Assembly (NCBI RefSeq): GCF_000423165.1
Contig: NZ_AUHL01000006.1
Coordinates: 62,001 to 126,000 of the forward strand
Direction: 5' to 3'
Source: Pseudidiomarina sediminum DSM 21906
GTDB taxonomy: Bacteria > Pseudomonadota > Gammaproteobacteria > Enterobacterales > Alteromonadaceae
Length of the DNA: 64,000 bases
Under the pieces are notes generated by a model. The model was given only the letters and a program-made list of their open reading frames with translations. It was not told the DNA's origin and ran no database searches. Positions 19,373 through 28,878 of this stretch are shown in pieces. How positions within the stretch are numbered: the first letter of the stretch is position 1; each line of letters begins with the position of its first letter. The position numbers were made by a program, and so were the translations under genes.

Positions 19373-20225
19373 CGGTTTCCTCAAAAAATTCTTCAATACT
19401 GGCCGTTAATTCCGCGCCAATTAAGACGATGGTCCATGACAAGAAAATCCACAGTAGCAGAATTGGAATCGCTGCCAAAGCGCCGTAAATGGCTTGATAG
19501 GACGGGAACATCGTGACATAGGAGGCAAAGGCGCTCTTACTTAACTCAAACAGGATTGCTGCTAATAGCGCGCCCCAAAAGGCGTGACGCACTTTGACGA
19601 CGCGGTTCGGTAACATCACGTACATCAGCAGAAAGGCAATCAGTGAGGTGACAATCGGCACAATACCAAGCAGTGTGGTGCGCAGACCCGAGACGTAATC
19701 TTCGGCAAAGGCGGTCAGTGAAATCAGATAAGAGCTAACTGCCATGCCGGAGCCCATTAAAATAGGGCCAAGGGTCAAAATCATCCAGTACACCGCAAGG
19801 GCTACCGCCAAACGTCGCCGCCGCGTGTTCCGCCAAATTCGGTTCATGGTGGCATCGATGGTGGAGATTAGATTGACGGCGACCACGATGACAAACACCA
19901 CACCAATGGCGGTCATTTGCGAGACATTGCCGACAAACTCATTGAGGTACTGTGAAATTTCCTCCCCAGACGTCGGTAGTAAGTTAGCAAATAGGAATTC
20001 TTCGATCTGGGTGCGTAGTACTTCGAACATTGGGAAGGCGGAAAAAATTGAGAAAATCACCACCAGCAACGGTACCAATGCCAACATGCTGACGAAGGTC
20101 AGGTGGCCAGCAATAATGGTAATGCGGTCGTTTAAACAGCGCCGGCCAAAATAGACGATGAAGTCTTTTGCGCAGTGCGCACGCGCACGCCAAACGGACG
20201 GTTGTTCTGTTGGTTGCGAGCTCAT
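19332..20225 (-). CDS. yihY: YihY/virulence factor BrkB family inner-membrane protein
   Basis: A 297-residue integral membrane protein with about six helices (ITIIAGHLTFVSMLALVPLLVVIFSIF is the first of them, cut here only in part). The YihY/BrkB family was once misnamed RNase BN; its function is unknown. The C-terminus is acidic and probably cytoplasmic. The ATG at 20225 has AAGGA five bases upstream, and the longer frame to 20396 lacks a signal and overlaps the divergent gene, so it was discarded. It heads the yihY-dtd-yiiD-DksA-like operon. Confidence 0.9.
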   Translation of the reverse strand: MSSQPTEQPSVWRARAHCAKDFIVYFGRRCLNDRITIIAGHLTFVSMLALVPLLVVIFSIFSAFPMFEVLRTQIEEFLFANLLPTSGEEISQYLNEFVGNVSQMTAIGVVFVIVVAVNLISTIDATMNRIWRNTRRRRLAVALAVYWMILTLGPILMGSGMAVSSYLISLTAFAEDYVSGLRTTLLGIVPIVTSLIAFLLMYVMLPNRVVKVRHAFWGALLAAILFELSKSAFASYVTMFPSYQAIYGALAAIPILLLWIFLSWTIVLIGAELTASIEEFFEETDESTDPESYPGQG

Positions 20226-20321
20226 TTGATTCCTTAATGACAACAATTGCTGCTTACTATAATCCCAAACCACTGCCTCTGCGTAAAGAAACAGACAAGA
20301 TAATCTGGCAGGGAGTTTGTA

Positions 20322-21038
20322 ATGGTAGCTCAAAATACCCCGCATGTGCTGATTGTTGGCGCTGGTGGCGGCATCGGCCAAGCCTTGGTACAGCATTACT
20401 TAGCGCAGGACTGGCGGGTTACAGCCTGGAGTCGGCAAGCTGCGCAAACGAACCACGCGAGGTTGCACTGGCAACAGGTCGATAGCTATGAGGACCTTAC
20501 TGGCGTGTCGTCGCAACTGCACGAAACGCCGTTGCATGGTGTGATCAGTACCTTGGGGGTGCTGCATACCGAGCACTTTGGTCCTGAAAAAAATCTAGCA
20601 ATGGTGAACGCCACCCAGTTACAGGAAAGCTTTTACGTGAATGCTGTGTTACCGATGCTGGTGCTACAGCAGTTAGTGCAAGTGTTACCGAAACAGCAGC
20701 CATGCTTTTGGTTACAGTTAAGCGCGATGGTCGGCAGTATTACCGATAATCGGTTGGGGGGCTGGTATAGCTATCGCGCCAGTAAAGCGGCATTGAATAT
20801 GCTGCTTAAGAATGCCGCGATTGAGCTGGCGCGGTCCCACAAACACTTGGTTGTTGCCGCGGTACACCCCGGCACTACCGATACGGCACTATCGGCCCCT
20901 TTTCAACGGAATATCCCGGCAAATAAGCTATACCGTAGCGCGCAAACCGCCGAGCGTATCGCCAGCGTCGCGGCAAATTTAACTACGGCCAACAGTGGCA
21001 AACTGTTACACTGGGACGGAACTGAATTACCCTATTAG
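20322..21038 (+). CDS. Short-chain dehydrogenase/reductase (CsgA/C-factor-like)
   Basis: A 238-residue classical SDR enzyme. The NAD(P) loop is VGAGGGIGQAL near residue 15. The catalytic triad region shows Ser in LQLSAMVGS and the Tyr-x-x-x-Lys motif in YSYRASKAALNML. The VHPGTTDTALSAPFQ block is typical of the C-factor/CsgA-type family. The substrate is not known. A GGGAG ribosome-binding site lies upstream of the ATG. It is followed after 12 bases by the DUF2959 lipoprotein and then by an FMN reductase, apparently a three-gene operon. Confidence 0.85.
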   Translation: MVAQNTPHVLIVGAGGGIGQALVQHYLAQDWRVTAWSRQAAQTNHARLHWQQVDSYEDLTGVSSQLHETPLHGVISTLGVLHTEHFGPEKNLAMVNATQLQESFYVNAVLPMLVLQQLVQVLPKQQPCFWLQLSAMVGSITDNRLGGWYSYRASKAALNMLLKNAAIELARSHKHLVVAAVHPGTTDTALSAPFQRNIPANKLYRSAQTAERIASVAANLTTANSGKLLHWDGTELPY

Positions 21039-21050
21039 GAGAACCCTGCG

Positions 21051-21692
21051 ATGCGATGGTTAGCAGCAGCAACCGCACTTTTGGTCTTAACAGGCTGCCA
21101 GAGTGCGTATTATGGAGCGATGGAAAAGGTCGGTTATCACAAGCGCGATATTCTTGTCGATCGGGTCGATGACGCGCGTGACGCACAAGCCGATGCACAA
21201 GAAGAATTTAAATCAGCGCTCGAGCGCCTCGATGAAATGCTGCAAATTGATGGCGGCGAAATCGAAGCGCAGTACAAAAAGTTGAATAGCGACTACGAGG
21301 CCAGCCGTGACGCGGCCGAGCGTGTGTATGACCGCATTGCCGCGATTGATGATGTGGCGCAAGACTTATTTGATGAGTGGCGTGACGAATTAGAGCAGTA
21401 CAGCAATGACAACCTGCGTCGCCAAAGTGAACGTTCACTGCGCGATACCGAGCGTCGTTACAGCGCATTGCTGCAGAGTATGGAGCGCGCCGCTGATACG
21501 ATGGCACCAGTGCTTGAAAAGTTGCAAGATAACGTGTTGTACTTGAAGCATAACTTGAATGCCGCTGCGGTGGATGCCATTCGTGGTGAGTATCGCAGTT
21601 TGCAGTCGGATGTGGCCCAGCTGGTGCAAGAAATGGAAGCTGCGATCGCTGAATCCGACGCCTTTATCCAAGCCATGCAAGAGGGACGCTAA
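21051..21692 (+). CDS. DUF2959 lipoprotein
   Basis: A 213-residue lipoprotein. The signal peptide ends in the lipobox LTGC with Cys16 as the lipidated residue. The rest is almost wholly helical, charged and heptad-rich (for example RVDDARDAQADAQEEFKSAL), so an extended coiled coil in the periplasm is likely. The family (DUF2959) is common in marine Gammaproteobacteria and has no known function. Its stop overlaps the start of the FMN reductase by one base, so they are cotranslated. Confidence 0.85.
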   Translation: MRWLAAATALLVLTGCQSAYYGAMEKVGYHKRDILVDRVDDARDAQADAQEEFKSALERLDEMLQIDGGEIEAQYKKLNSDYEASRDAAERVYDRIAAIDDVAQDLFDEWRDELEQYSNDNLRRQSERSLRDTERRYSALLQSMERAADTMAPVLEKLQDNVLYLKHNLNAAAVDAIRGEYRSLQSDVAQLVQEMEAAIAESDAFIQAMQEGR

Positions 21693-22204
21693 TGAGTCTA
21701 TTGATTATTGCCGGTAGCAGCCGTAACGCTTCCATCAACCGCCGTTTACAAGAACGCCTTGCAGAGGTCGCCGAAGCCAATGGTGAGCAGTGTTATCTGT
21801 ATCCACCGGCAGAGCTAAATGCACCGATCTATAACGGTGACGATGAAGATGCCAATGGTGTGCCCAGTAATATTCAAAAACTCGCGACAGCCATCTTAGA
21901 AGCGTCGAAAATCATTGTGGTGACACCGGAGTACAATGCTTCGGTGCCACCGCTATTAAAAAATGCGATTGATTGGAGCTCGCGGCTTGAGCAGCAGCCG
22001 TGGCGTGGTAAAACCGTGTTACTTGCGGGGGCTTCGCCAGGGCAGTTTGGGGCAGTGCGGGCGATGGACGATTTACGTCATATCTTTGCCAATCTTGGCG
22101 CTTGGGTGGCACCTGCCATTGCCAGTATCGCCAAGACCGATGCCGATAAAATTGCCGCTTTAGATGCCGACTTTCTTACGCAATTTATGGCGCAAGGCGA
22201 CTGA
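21692..22204 (+). CDS. NADPH-dependent FMN reductase family protein
   Basis: A 170-residue flavodoxin-fold enzyme that transfers hydride from NAD(P)H to FMN or to quinone-like or azo acceptors. The phosphate-binding loop is GSSRNASINRRL near the N-terminus, and the family signature TPEYNASVPPLLKNAIDW (residues around 77-94) is intact, as is ASPGQFGAVRAMDDLR. It starts in the stop codon of the lipoprotein gene. The exact electron acceptor cannot be told from sequence. Confidence 0.88.
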   Translation: MSLLIIAGSSRNASINRRLQERLAEVAEANGEQCYLYPPAELNAPIYNGDDEDANGVPSNIQKLATAILEASKIIVVTPEYNASVPPLLKNAIDWSSRLEQQPWRGKTVLLAGASPGQFGAVRAMDDLRHIFANLGAWVAPAIASIAKTDADKIAALDADFLTQFMAQGD

Positions 22205-22217
22205 ACGATAGGTTGTA

Positions 22218-22832
22218 TTAGGCGCGGATGCCGTTCAAGTAGTGATCCAGTGTTTTTTGAGCGGCCGCGGTTAAATCGAAAAATTCGGTATCAAGTAACC
22301 AGTTATACAACAGGCCATCGATCAACGCGAACAGACCAATAATCGCCAAGCGTGGATCGACGTCGGCTGCCACATCACCCTGCTCTTGTGCGAGTTGTAG
22401 TAACCGTACAGTCTCATCGATGCACTCATTGCGGCCATTCAAATGACGTAAATGGATGGGTAAGGTGTCTTCCACGTATTCACATTTGTGGCACAAAATA
22501 TTGGCTAATAAACGCATGTGCGGATCATCTTGCACGCGCTTGGTGATATCTAGGCAACGCTCACGAATTTGCGCTAAAGGCTTGTCAGACAGCTGCTGAC
22601 GCAGCTCTTGTCGCATTTCATCGATAGGTAAACTGACGCGCTCCATCAATGCGTAGATCAAGTCCAATTTGTTCTCGAAGTGATGGTAAATTGCGCCACG
22701 GGTCACCCCTGCAGCCTCTGCAACTTGCATCATAGATGTATTGGATACGCCTCGCTCACTGAACAAACGTTCGGCTGCATTCAGCAACTCGCTTCGTGTT
22801 GTTAGTGCGTCAGCTTTTGTACGTCGAACCAC
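22218..22832 (-). CDS. TetR-family repressor, AcrR-like
   Basis: 204 residues with the N-terminal TetR helix-turn-helix: RSELLNAAERLFSERGVSNTSMMQVAEAAGVTRGAIYHHF followed by ENKLDLIYALMERV (the run is described over residues 13-66). The C-terminal ligand domain resembles AcrR and its relatives, which repress efflux pumps. The upstream palindrome ACATTCATGCATGTATGT (22882-22899) shares ACAT/ATGT arms with known AcrR operators, so autorepression is likely. No pump gene is adjacent; the RND pair in this window lies 6 kb away and has a different palindrome. The target is unknown. Confidence 0.83.
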   Translation of the reverse strand: MVRRTKADALTTRSELLNAAERLFSERGVSNTSMMQVAEAAGVTRGAIYHHFENKLDLIYALMERVSLPIDEMRQELRQQLSDKPLAQIRERCLDITKRVQDDPHMRLLANILCHKCEYVEDTLPIHLRHLNGRNECIDETVRLLQLAQEQGDVAADVDPRLAIIGLFALIDGLLYNWLLDTEFFDLTAAAQKTLDHYLNGIRA

Positions 22833-22881
22833 GATTCACCTCAATTAGACAACTGGCGCAAGTATAACCGATTTTTATTAA

Positions 22882-22899
22882 ACATTCATGCATGTATGT
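22882..22899. promoter_or_regulatory. Palindromic operator upstream of the TetR gene
   Basis: ACATTCATGCATGTATGT is an 18-base palindrome with one mismatched pair, located 50 bases upstream of the TetR start in the gap shared with the divergent DUF3081 gene. Its arms resemble the AcrR operator half-site TACATACATT. TetR-family autoregulation from such sites is usual. Confidence 0.6.
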
Positions 22900-23011
22900 A
22901 AAATAGCCGTCAGTATGCTGATGTTGATCAATTTGCTTGCTAGGCTAGGGTTGTAATTCGGCGAAAAAGACACCATTTTAGTAGTAATGAATTGCAACAG
23001 GAGTATGCGCC

Positions 23012-23308
23012 ATGAAAAACGAAATTGATCAGCGTTTAGTGTTAGATGCCTACGAGAAAATTCACGAGCATGGTAAAGCAGAGCAAGGTAAACACACGCT
23101 TGAGGGCATTAGCGCCTATACCGACCATGACGGTTATACGGTGTTTATGGAAGGGCACAACGTACAATTCCGCCTTGAATTCCACAACAAATATCATTTT
23201 GACTACGAGAATCAACGCGACTTTGATATGTTTATGCGTAAACTAGAGCAGATTAGCCGCGATTATCACAAACCCGGTCGCGAAGATCCGGAAGCTGATC
23301 ATCACTAG
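23012..23308 (+). CDS. DUF3081-like small protein
   Basis: A soluble 98-residue protein starting MKNEIDQRLVLDAYEKIHEHGK, with TDHDGYTVFMEGHNVQFRLEFHNKYHFDY in the middle and a histidine-rich end. This resembles the DUF3081 family of Alteromonadales and Vibrionales, whose function is unknown. AACAGGAG upstream of the ATG is a good ribosome-binding site. It precedes the hemolysin III gene by 23 bases and probably shares its transcript. Confidence 0.72.
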   Translation: MKNEIDQRLVLDAYEKIHEHGKAEQGKHTLEGISAYTDHDGYTVFMEGHNVQFRLEFHNKYHFDYENQRDFDMFMRKLEQISRDYHKPGREDPEADHH

Positions 23309-23331
23309 ACGAACCAACGAGCGAGACAGCC

Positions 23332-23988
23332 GTGACGAAAAATAAAGCCTATAGTGTTGCCGAAGAGGTCGCGCACGCCATTACCCATGGCGTTGGTGCC
23401 ATAGCGAGTATCGTCGGCTTGGTCTTTATGGTGATTTGGGCGGTCAGCTACGGCGATACGTGGCATGTGGTCGCGGCAAGTATTTATGGGGCAAGCCTGA
23501 TTCTGTTGTACCTTGCCTCAACGCTTTATCATGCCTTTCCATGGCCACGGGTGAAGCGCTTTTTTCAGCACATGGACCATGCTGCGATTTACGTGCTCAT
23601 CGCGGGTACCTATACCCCTTTTGCACTGATTAACTTGCGCGGGCCATGGGGCTGGACACTTCTGGGAGTGGTGTGGGGCATCGCGATTTTAGGCGTGATC
23701 TTAGAGCTGGCGCTGGAGCAACGGAAAAAGTGGTTGTCGTTGTCGCTTTATCTTGGTCTAGGTTGGATGGCGGTGATTGCGATAAAACCTATGCTCAGCA
23801 ATGTTGATGCGGGTGGTTTGCTGCTGTTGTTGGCTGGCGGCTTAGCCTATAGCCTTGGCGTGTTTTTCTACGTGTGGAAGTCGCTCAAATACCATCACGC
23901 CATCTGGCACATGTTTGTGTTGGCTGGCAGCGTACTGCATTTCTTCTCAATTTTTTATTACGTGCTACCGCATCCCGATATCGTGTAA
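23332..23988 (+). CDS. Hemolysin III family (TrhA/YqfA) membrane protein
   Basis: A 218-residue inner-membrane protein with seven predicted helices, of the PAQR/hemolysin III family. The family metal-site residues appear in ITHGVGA, STLYHAF, HMDHAAIYVLIAGTYTPFAL and the C-terminal HAIWHMFVLAGSVLHFF. E. coli YqfA (TrhA) has been tied to membrane energetics and unsaturated fatty-acid homeostasis; lysis of red cells is not implied. The start is the GTG at 23332 with a weak ribosome-binding site. A bidirectional terminator follows. Confidence 0.88.
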   Translation: MTKNKAYSVAEEVAHAITHGVGAIASIVGLVFMVIWAVSYGDTWHVVAASIYGASLILLYLASTLYHAFPWPRVKRFFQHMDHAAIYVLIAGTYTPFALINLRGPWGWTLLGVVWGIAILGVILELALEQRKKWLSLSLYLGLGWMAVIAIKPMLSNVDAGGLLLLLAGGLAYSLGVFFYVWKSLKYHHAIWHMFVLAGSVLHFFSIFYYVLPHPDIV

Positions 23989-24001
23989 TGAAACAGCTAA
24001 C

Positions 24002-24037
24002 AAAAAGGCCGCTGCTGGAAACCAGAGCGGCCTTTTT
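24002..24037. terminator. Bidirectional intrinsic terminator between hemolysin III and typA
   Basis: AAAAAGGCCGCT and AGCGGCCTTTTTT pair around a short loop that itself contains complementary CTGG/CCAG. The A run on the left and the T run on the right make it usable on both strands, serving the two convergent genes. Confidence 0.9.
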
Positions 24038-24057
24038 TATTGCTAGGAGAAAGACGA

Positions 24058-25899
24058 TTAACCTTCGTCTTTCGCGCGGCTGGCGCGCTTACGATCGTTC
24101 TCGGTCAGCAAACGCTTACGAATACGAATCGATTGTGGCGTGATTTCTACCAACTCGTCGTCATCGATAAACTCAAGTGCTTGCTCAAGTGTTAAGCGAA
24201 TCGGCGGTGACAAGGTCAACGCATCATCGGTACCTGAGGCACGAACGTTGGTCAGTTGCTTACCTTTCAAGCAGTTTACCGTAAGGTCGTTACTACGGTT
24301 GTGGACACCAATAATTTGACCTTCGTACACTTCGTCACCGTGCGCTGCCATGAGCTTGCCACGCTCTTGCAAGTTGAACAATGCGTAGGTAAGTGCCTTA
24401 CCGGTCGCATTCGAAATGAGTACACCGTTAACCCGTTGACCGATTTTGCCACCTTTGTGCGGACCATAATGGTCAAAGGTTTTGTACATCAAGCCGGTGC
24501 CCGAGGTCAGCGTCATAAACTCAGTCTGGAAGCCAATCAAGCCACGACTCGGCACAATGAAGTCTACGCGTACACGGCCTTTGCCGTCTGGTGTCATGTT
24601 GGTCATCTCAGCTTTACGCACGCCAAGCTTTTCCATCACCGCACCTTGGTGTTCTTCTTGGATGTCGACGGTCAAGTTCTCAAACGGCTCTTCTTTCACG
24701 CCGTCTACTTCACGCAAGATAACTTCTGGACGTGATACGGCAAGCTCAAAGCCTTCACGACGCATGTTTTCGATCAATACGCCTAAGTGCAACTCACCAC
24801 GGCCTGACACGCGGAAACGGTCAGGGTTGTCGGTTTCTTCAACGCGCAAGGCAACGTTGTGCTTCAATTCTTGTTGCAAACGCTCAAGAATTTGACGTGA
24901 GGTAACGAATTTACCTTCTTTACCCGCAAACGGCGAGGTGTTGACTTGGAACGTCATGGTTACTGTTGGCTCATCAACGCTCAGTGGCGGAAGTGCATTA
25001 GCATGACCTGCAGCACAAATGGTGTCTGAGATTTTAAGTTCGCCTAAGCCAGTAAAGGCAACAATGTCACCGGCACTAGCGGTGTCCGTCTCAATGCGAT
25101 CAAGACCTAAGTAACCGAAGATCTGACCTACTTTACCGTTACGCTGTGTGCCATCAGCACCCACGACAGTCACTTGTTGGTTCAGCTTTAAGGTACCTTG
25201 TTTGATGCGGCCGATGCCGATAATGCCAAGGTAGCTTGAGTAGTCCAGCTGTGAAACCTGCAATTGCAATGGACCGTCACGGTCAGCGTCAGGTGGCGAA
25301 ACACGCTCAAGAATCGTCTCGAACAATGCGGTCATATTGTCGCTCGGTTCATCTGGATCGAGTGTTGCGAAGCCGTTTAAGGCTGATGCATAGACAATCG
25401 GAAAATCTAACTGTTCGTCGGTCGCACCAAGGTTGTCAAACAAGTCAAAAACTTGATCCACAACCCAGTCAGGGCGCGCGCCAGGACGGTCAATTTTGTT
25501 GACAACAACGATAGGTTTCAAACCATGGTTAAACGCTTTTTGTGTAACAAAGCGGGTTTGTGGCATCGGACCATCGACCGCGTCGACAACCAGTAGTACG
25601 GAGTCAGCCATTGACAATACACGCTCAACTTCACCACCGAAATCGGCGTGACCTGGGGTATCCAAGATATTGATACGGTAGTCTTTGTAGTTCACCGCGG
25701 TGTTTTTCGCCAAAATGGTGATGCCGCGCTCGCGTTCGAGATCGCCACTATCCATCACGCGCTCTGCAGCGTCGCCACGACTTTCTAACGTGCCTGAAAG
25801 TTGCAGAAGTTTATCAACCAGAGTCGTTTTACCGTGGTCAACGTGCGCAATAATTGCGATGTTACGTAATTTGGAAAGTTCGGTCGCTTGAATTGTCAT
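24058..25899 (-). CDS. typA: Ribosome-associated GTPase TypA/BipA
   Basis: A translational GTPase that binds the 70S ribosome and helps 50S assembly and growth at low temperature. The product is 613 residues. The G motifs are [15 protein letters not shown] (G1), [13 protein letters not shown] (G2), DTPGHADF (G3) and NKIDRPGA (G4). EF-G-like domains follow, with the TypA-specific C-terminal domain ([18 protein letters not shown]). The ATG at 25899 gives [21 protein letters not shown], the normal N-terminus. The longer frame adds 12 unneeded residues. A TATAAT element lies at 25983-25988 on the minus strand. Confidence 0.95.
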   Translation of the reverse strand: MTIQATELSKLRNIAIIAHVDHGKTTLVDKLLQLSGTLESRGDAAERVMDSGDLERERGITILAKNTAVNYKDYRINILDTPGHADFGGEVERVLSMADSVLLVVDAVDGPMPQTRFVTQKAFNHGLKPIVVVNKIDRPGARPDWVVDQVFDLFDNLGATDEQLDFPIVYASALNGFATLDPDEPSDNMTALFETILERVSPPDADRDGPLQLQVSQLDYSSYLGIIGIGRIKQGTLKLNQQVTVVGADGTQRNGKVGQIFGYLGLDRIETDTASAGDIVAFTGLGELKISDTICAAGHANALPPLSVDEPTVTMTFQVNTSPFAGKEGKFVTSRQILERLQQELKHNVALRVEETDNPDRFRVSGRGELHLGVLIENMRREGFELAVSRPEVILREVDGVKEEPFENLTVDIQEEHQGAVMEKLGVRKAEMTNMTPDGKGRVRVDFIVPSRGLIGFQTEFMTLTSGTGLMYKTFDHYGPHKGGKIGQRVNGVLISNATGKALTYALFNLQERGKLMAAHGDEVYEGQIIGVHNRSNDLTVNCLKGKQLTNVRASGTDDALTLSPPIRLTLEQALEFIDDDELVEITPQSIRIRKRLLTENDRKRASRAKDEG

Positions 25900-26028
25900 T
25901 GGTAAAGCCTGTAAAGACGCGAAATGAATACACACCCGAAATAGTCGAGGCGTACAGCTCCGCTCATTAAAAAGAGCGGCGTATTATACGGACTGAAGAT
26001 GACCGTTGCTAGCGTTTTCGCGTGGTTT

Positions 26029-28695
26029 TTAATCAGTTTTCATCGCAATTGGCTGCCGAAGATAGTTTAGTAGCTCTTTTAGCGGCATTGGGCGGGCGAA
26101 ATAGAAGCCTTGCATCCGATCGACATTGAGACTGCGCAAAATAGTCACTTGCTCTTGCGTTTCCACCCCTTCAGCGACAACGATCCGGCCTAATGCATGG
26201 CACATTGAGATGATGGTACGGACCAATTCAAGACGTTCAGGGTCATGTTCCATATCGACAATAAACGAGCGGTCGAGCTTGATGACTTTGGCGGGAATTT
26301 GGCTCAGGTACGATAAGCTAGAGAAGCCAGTACCAAAGTCATCAATGGCGATGGTGCAATGCATTTCTTGTAGTTTTTGTAGCGCTTGTAGGTTTTGGTT
26401 GGACTGATCAACAAGCACACCTTCGGTGAGTTCTAGGGTGATGGCTTCAGCTGCCACCTGAGTGTCACGCAGTAATTGCGCTAACAGCTCAGGGAATTGA
26501 TAGCGCTGTAGTTGTTGCGAAGAGACATTGACGCTTACGCTTAGTGCTCGGAGATCGCTATTATGAGCGAGGTCCCGTAGTACCTGGTTGAGCACCAGCT
26601 CACCTAGCGGGATGATTTGTCCGGTTTTTTCGGCAATAGGAATAAACTCACCCGGAGAAATAAAGCGCCCCTTATGCTGCCAACGCACGAGAGCTTCAAC
26701 GGCAATACAGCGCTCGGTTGCGGTGGCAATAATGGGTTGATAGTAGACGGTCAGCTGATGGTTATCAATCGCCAGTTGTAGCTTATTGCGCAACCATGCC
26801 TGATAGACATAACGTTCATGCATATCAAAGGTATAGCGACAGCAGATATTGCCACCCAACTGTTTTGCTCGGCGCATAGCGAACTCGGCTTGCGCGATTG
26901 GATCGCCGTCTTCACCGGCATTGAGATAAGTGACGCCAACGCTGGCGGTTAAATGAATTTCGGTTTGCGCAATGAGGTAGGGCTGACGAATCGCACTTTT
27001 GAGGGTAATGGCCAGCTTTTCGCCATCGTCATCGGTGGTGCCGACATACACCACGATGAATTCATCACCACCATAGCGGCCGACGGCGCCGGGGCGCTCG
27101 ACGGTTGCTTGTAAACGTTCAGCAGTCTTTTTTAGCAAGTGATCGCCCGATTGTACGCCCATACTGTCATTAATTGGTTGGAAGCCATCCAAGTTAATAA
27201 AGACGACGGTCATCGATACGCCATCATCGCGGAGTCGTTCGACGTGTTGTTGAATGGCGTGGCGGCGAAAAACGCCGGTCACGTCGTCATGGCGGGCGAG
27301 CCAGTGCAACTGCACCGTGCGATGTTGGCCAATCGCTAAAATTCCTAAAAAAGCGAAAGTGACAAACAAGATCAGCTGGTTGTACTGGGCTTTGGTGTGC
27401 AGACTTTGATTGCTACTAAAGACGCTCAGAAGCGTAAACGAGCCACCGTTTGCGGTAGTGAAGGTTTGCTCGATCGCTGGCGGACTGTTGGCCAAAATAT
27501 CATCAATAGGAAAGGTTTGGCCGTGTTGCCGCGGATCGAGAGAGAATAAAATATCGGGCGTAACGCGCCAGTAGTGTGCAAAGGTGGGCTGCCAAGCTTC
27601 AGCTGCAATGAGGCCCGGGATGCGAATGAGTACCACCATCAGGGCGTTTTGTAGAGGTTCCGAGTCGACGCTACGACGCATAAAAATAAATGGCGTGTCA
27701 CTGACCAAATTGTCATACAAAACCATTTTGTCATCGTCAAAATTTTGATTGTTTAACCAATCCTCAAGCTTGGCGTAGTAGCGTTGAACGACCTCTTTCG
27801 CATCGCCTTTATCTAAGATAATTTCCATCTCACTGTCAAAAATGACCACCCCAGCCAACAATTGGGAGTTGGCGACCTGAATCGCGATATCTTGGTCAAG
27901 GTGGTCGTAAACAAGATCGTGCGAGTCGACATGTTGCAGTCGTTGTACGACTTGGTGGAGCAGTTCACTTTGTGCGTTGAGGCGGTAATTCACGGTGTAG
28001 GCTAAGCCGGTACTCTCTTCTTTGGCGCGAGTGCGTTCACTTTCGACATCTGAGAAGGTCAGTAAGGTCCAAATAACCAAGCCGATCAGCAGGCAAAGAC
28101 TGCCGAGAATAAAGCCAGAGCGTAAGCGAAGTTTGGGGCGCCCCTCAATATAACGTTGAGCAATCAGAACTAAGCAAATCAGTAGCGCCACGATACTGCC
28201 AATGGACTGAGCAATGGGGTTGGCAAAGGTTTCAGGTTCTTCGAGCCGAATCAAACCAATCAGCCAAGCTTGGGTGATGGCAAACCCTAAGAAGGCAATG
28301 CATGCTGTGGCAATAGCGCACAGGTGGCCGATCCGCGTAAAGCCGAACAAAAACGTACCACTGACACCAAGCAAGAAAATGCCGCCGATGAGGCGCGGTA
28401 GTGACAGCCAATGGTCTTGGATGACTAACGGAAAGTTCAGGAGTACGGAGCTCGCTCCGACCAGCGCGATCAAACCGAGCAGCACCGGCACGGCGTGCCA
28501 ACGCATCAACTGACAAAATAAACCGAGTGCGAGTAACGGGGACACAACCGTTAGCGTGATGGGAAACGTCATCAACAGCTCACTTTGATCGAACAGCAAA
28601 CGTTCGACAGCGCCGGCAACACCAACACTGAAAAGCAAGACGATAATCGGCATCACCAGATACTGCGTGAGCGTATTTTGTAACGTACTTCGCAT
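26029..28695 (-). CDS. Membrane-bound GGDEF/EAL cyclic di-GMP enzyme
   Basis: About 888 residues from the ATG at 28695; an in-frame TTG at 28752 would add 19 residues, and neither start has a clear ribosome-binding site. The N-terminus has about seven hydrophobic helices, then a periplasmic-type sensory region bounded by two further helices. Next is a GGDEF domain with YGGDEFIVVY and LDGFQPINDSMG, and a C-terminal EAL domain with EALVRW, NVSSQQL, LELTEG, DDFGTGFSSLSYL, KLDRSF and VAEGVET, all catalytic residues kept. The EAL part is expected to hydrolyse c-di-GMP; the GGDEF part has an intact signature and may synthesise it or bind GTP. It is divergent from an RND efflux pair. Confidence 0.9.
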   Translation of the reverse strand: MRSTLQNTLTQYLVMPIIVLLFSVGVAGAVERLLFDQSELLMTFPITLTVVSPLLALGLFCQLMRWHAVPVLLGLIALVGASSVLLNFPLVIQDHWLSLPRLIGGIFLLGVSGTFLFGFTRIGHLCAIATACIAFLGFAITQAWLIGLIRLEEPETFANPIAQSIGSIVALLICLVLIAQRYIEGRPKLRLRSGFILGSLCLLIGLVIWTLLTFSDVESERTRAKEESTGLAYTVNYRLNAQSELLHQVVQRLQHVDSHDLVYDHLDQDIAIQVANSQLLAGVVIFDSEMEIILDKGDAKEVVQRYYAKLEDWLNNQNFDDDKMVLYDNLVSDTPFIFMRRSVDSEPLQNALMVVLIRIPGLIAAEAWQPTFAHYWRVTPDILFSLDPRQHGQTFPIDDILANSPPAIEQTFTTANGGSFTLLSVFSSNQSLHTKAQYNQLILFVTFAFLGILAIGQHRTVQLHWLARHDDVTGVFRRHAIQQHVERLRDDGVSMTVVFINLDGFQPINDSMGVQSGDHLLKKTAERLQATVERPGAVGRYGGDEFIVVYVGTTDDDGEKLAITLKSAIRQPYLIAQTEIHLTASVGVTYLNAGEDGDPIAQAEFAMRRAKQLGGNICCRYTFDMHERYVYQAWLRNKLQLAIDNHQLTVYYQPIIATATERCIAVEALVRWQHKGRFISPGEFIPIAEKTGQIIPLGELVLNQVLRDLAHNSDLRALSVSVNVSSQQLQRYQFPELLAQLLRDTQVAAEAITLELTEGVLVDQSNQNLQALQKLQEMHCTIAIDDFGTGFSSLSYLSQIPAKVIKLDRSFIVDMEHDPERLELVRTIISMCHALGRIVVAEGVETQEQVTILRSLNVDRMQGFYFARPMPLKELLNYLRQPIAMKTD

Positions 28696-28780
28696 AAGTG
28701 TATTTTTTTTGTTAACTACATTGAGGTTAGATGCCGTTGCTTTTTTAATCAAGTTTTGTGCAGGATTGTTCTGGAAATTT

Positions 28781-28807
28781 ATTTTAGAGTTTACTAAAAT
28801 AAGTAAA
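28781..28807. promoter_or_regulatory. Interlocked inverted repeats between c-di-GMP enzyme and efflux operon
   Basis: ATTTTAG-6-CTAAAAT (28781-28800) and TTTACT-6-AGTAAA (28790-28807) overlap each other in an AT-rich stretch. They lie 72 bases upstream of the efflux start. Such overlapping palindromes are common where a dimeric repressor binds. No regulator gene is next to them. Confidence 0.45.
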
Positions 28808-28878
28808 ATCTAAATTACGTGTGATGCGCTCGAAAGGTATAGGGCTGTCGCGAACAGGCATTGGAAAAGGTGAAAACT

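Noticed and set aside
24256-24735. Plus-strand reading frame of 159 codons inside typA
   Set aside because: Antisense to typA, with no start signals of its own.
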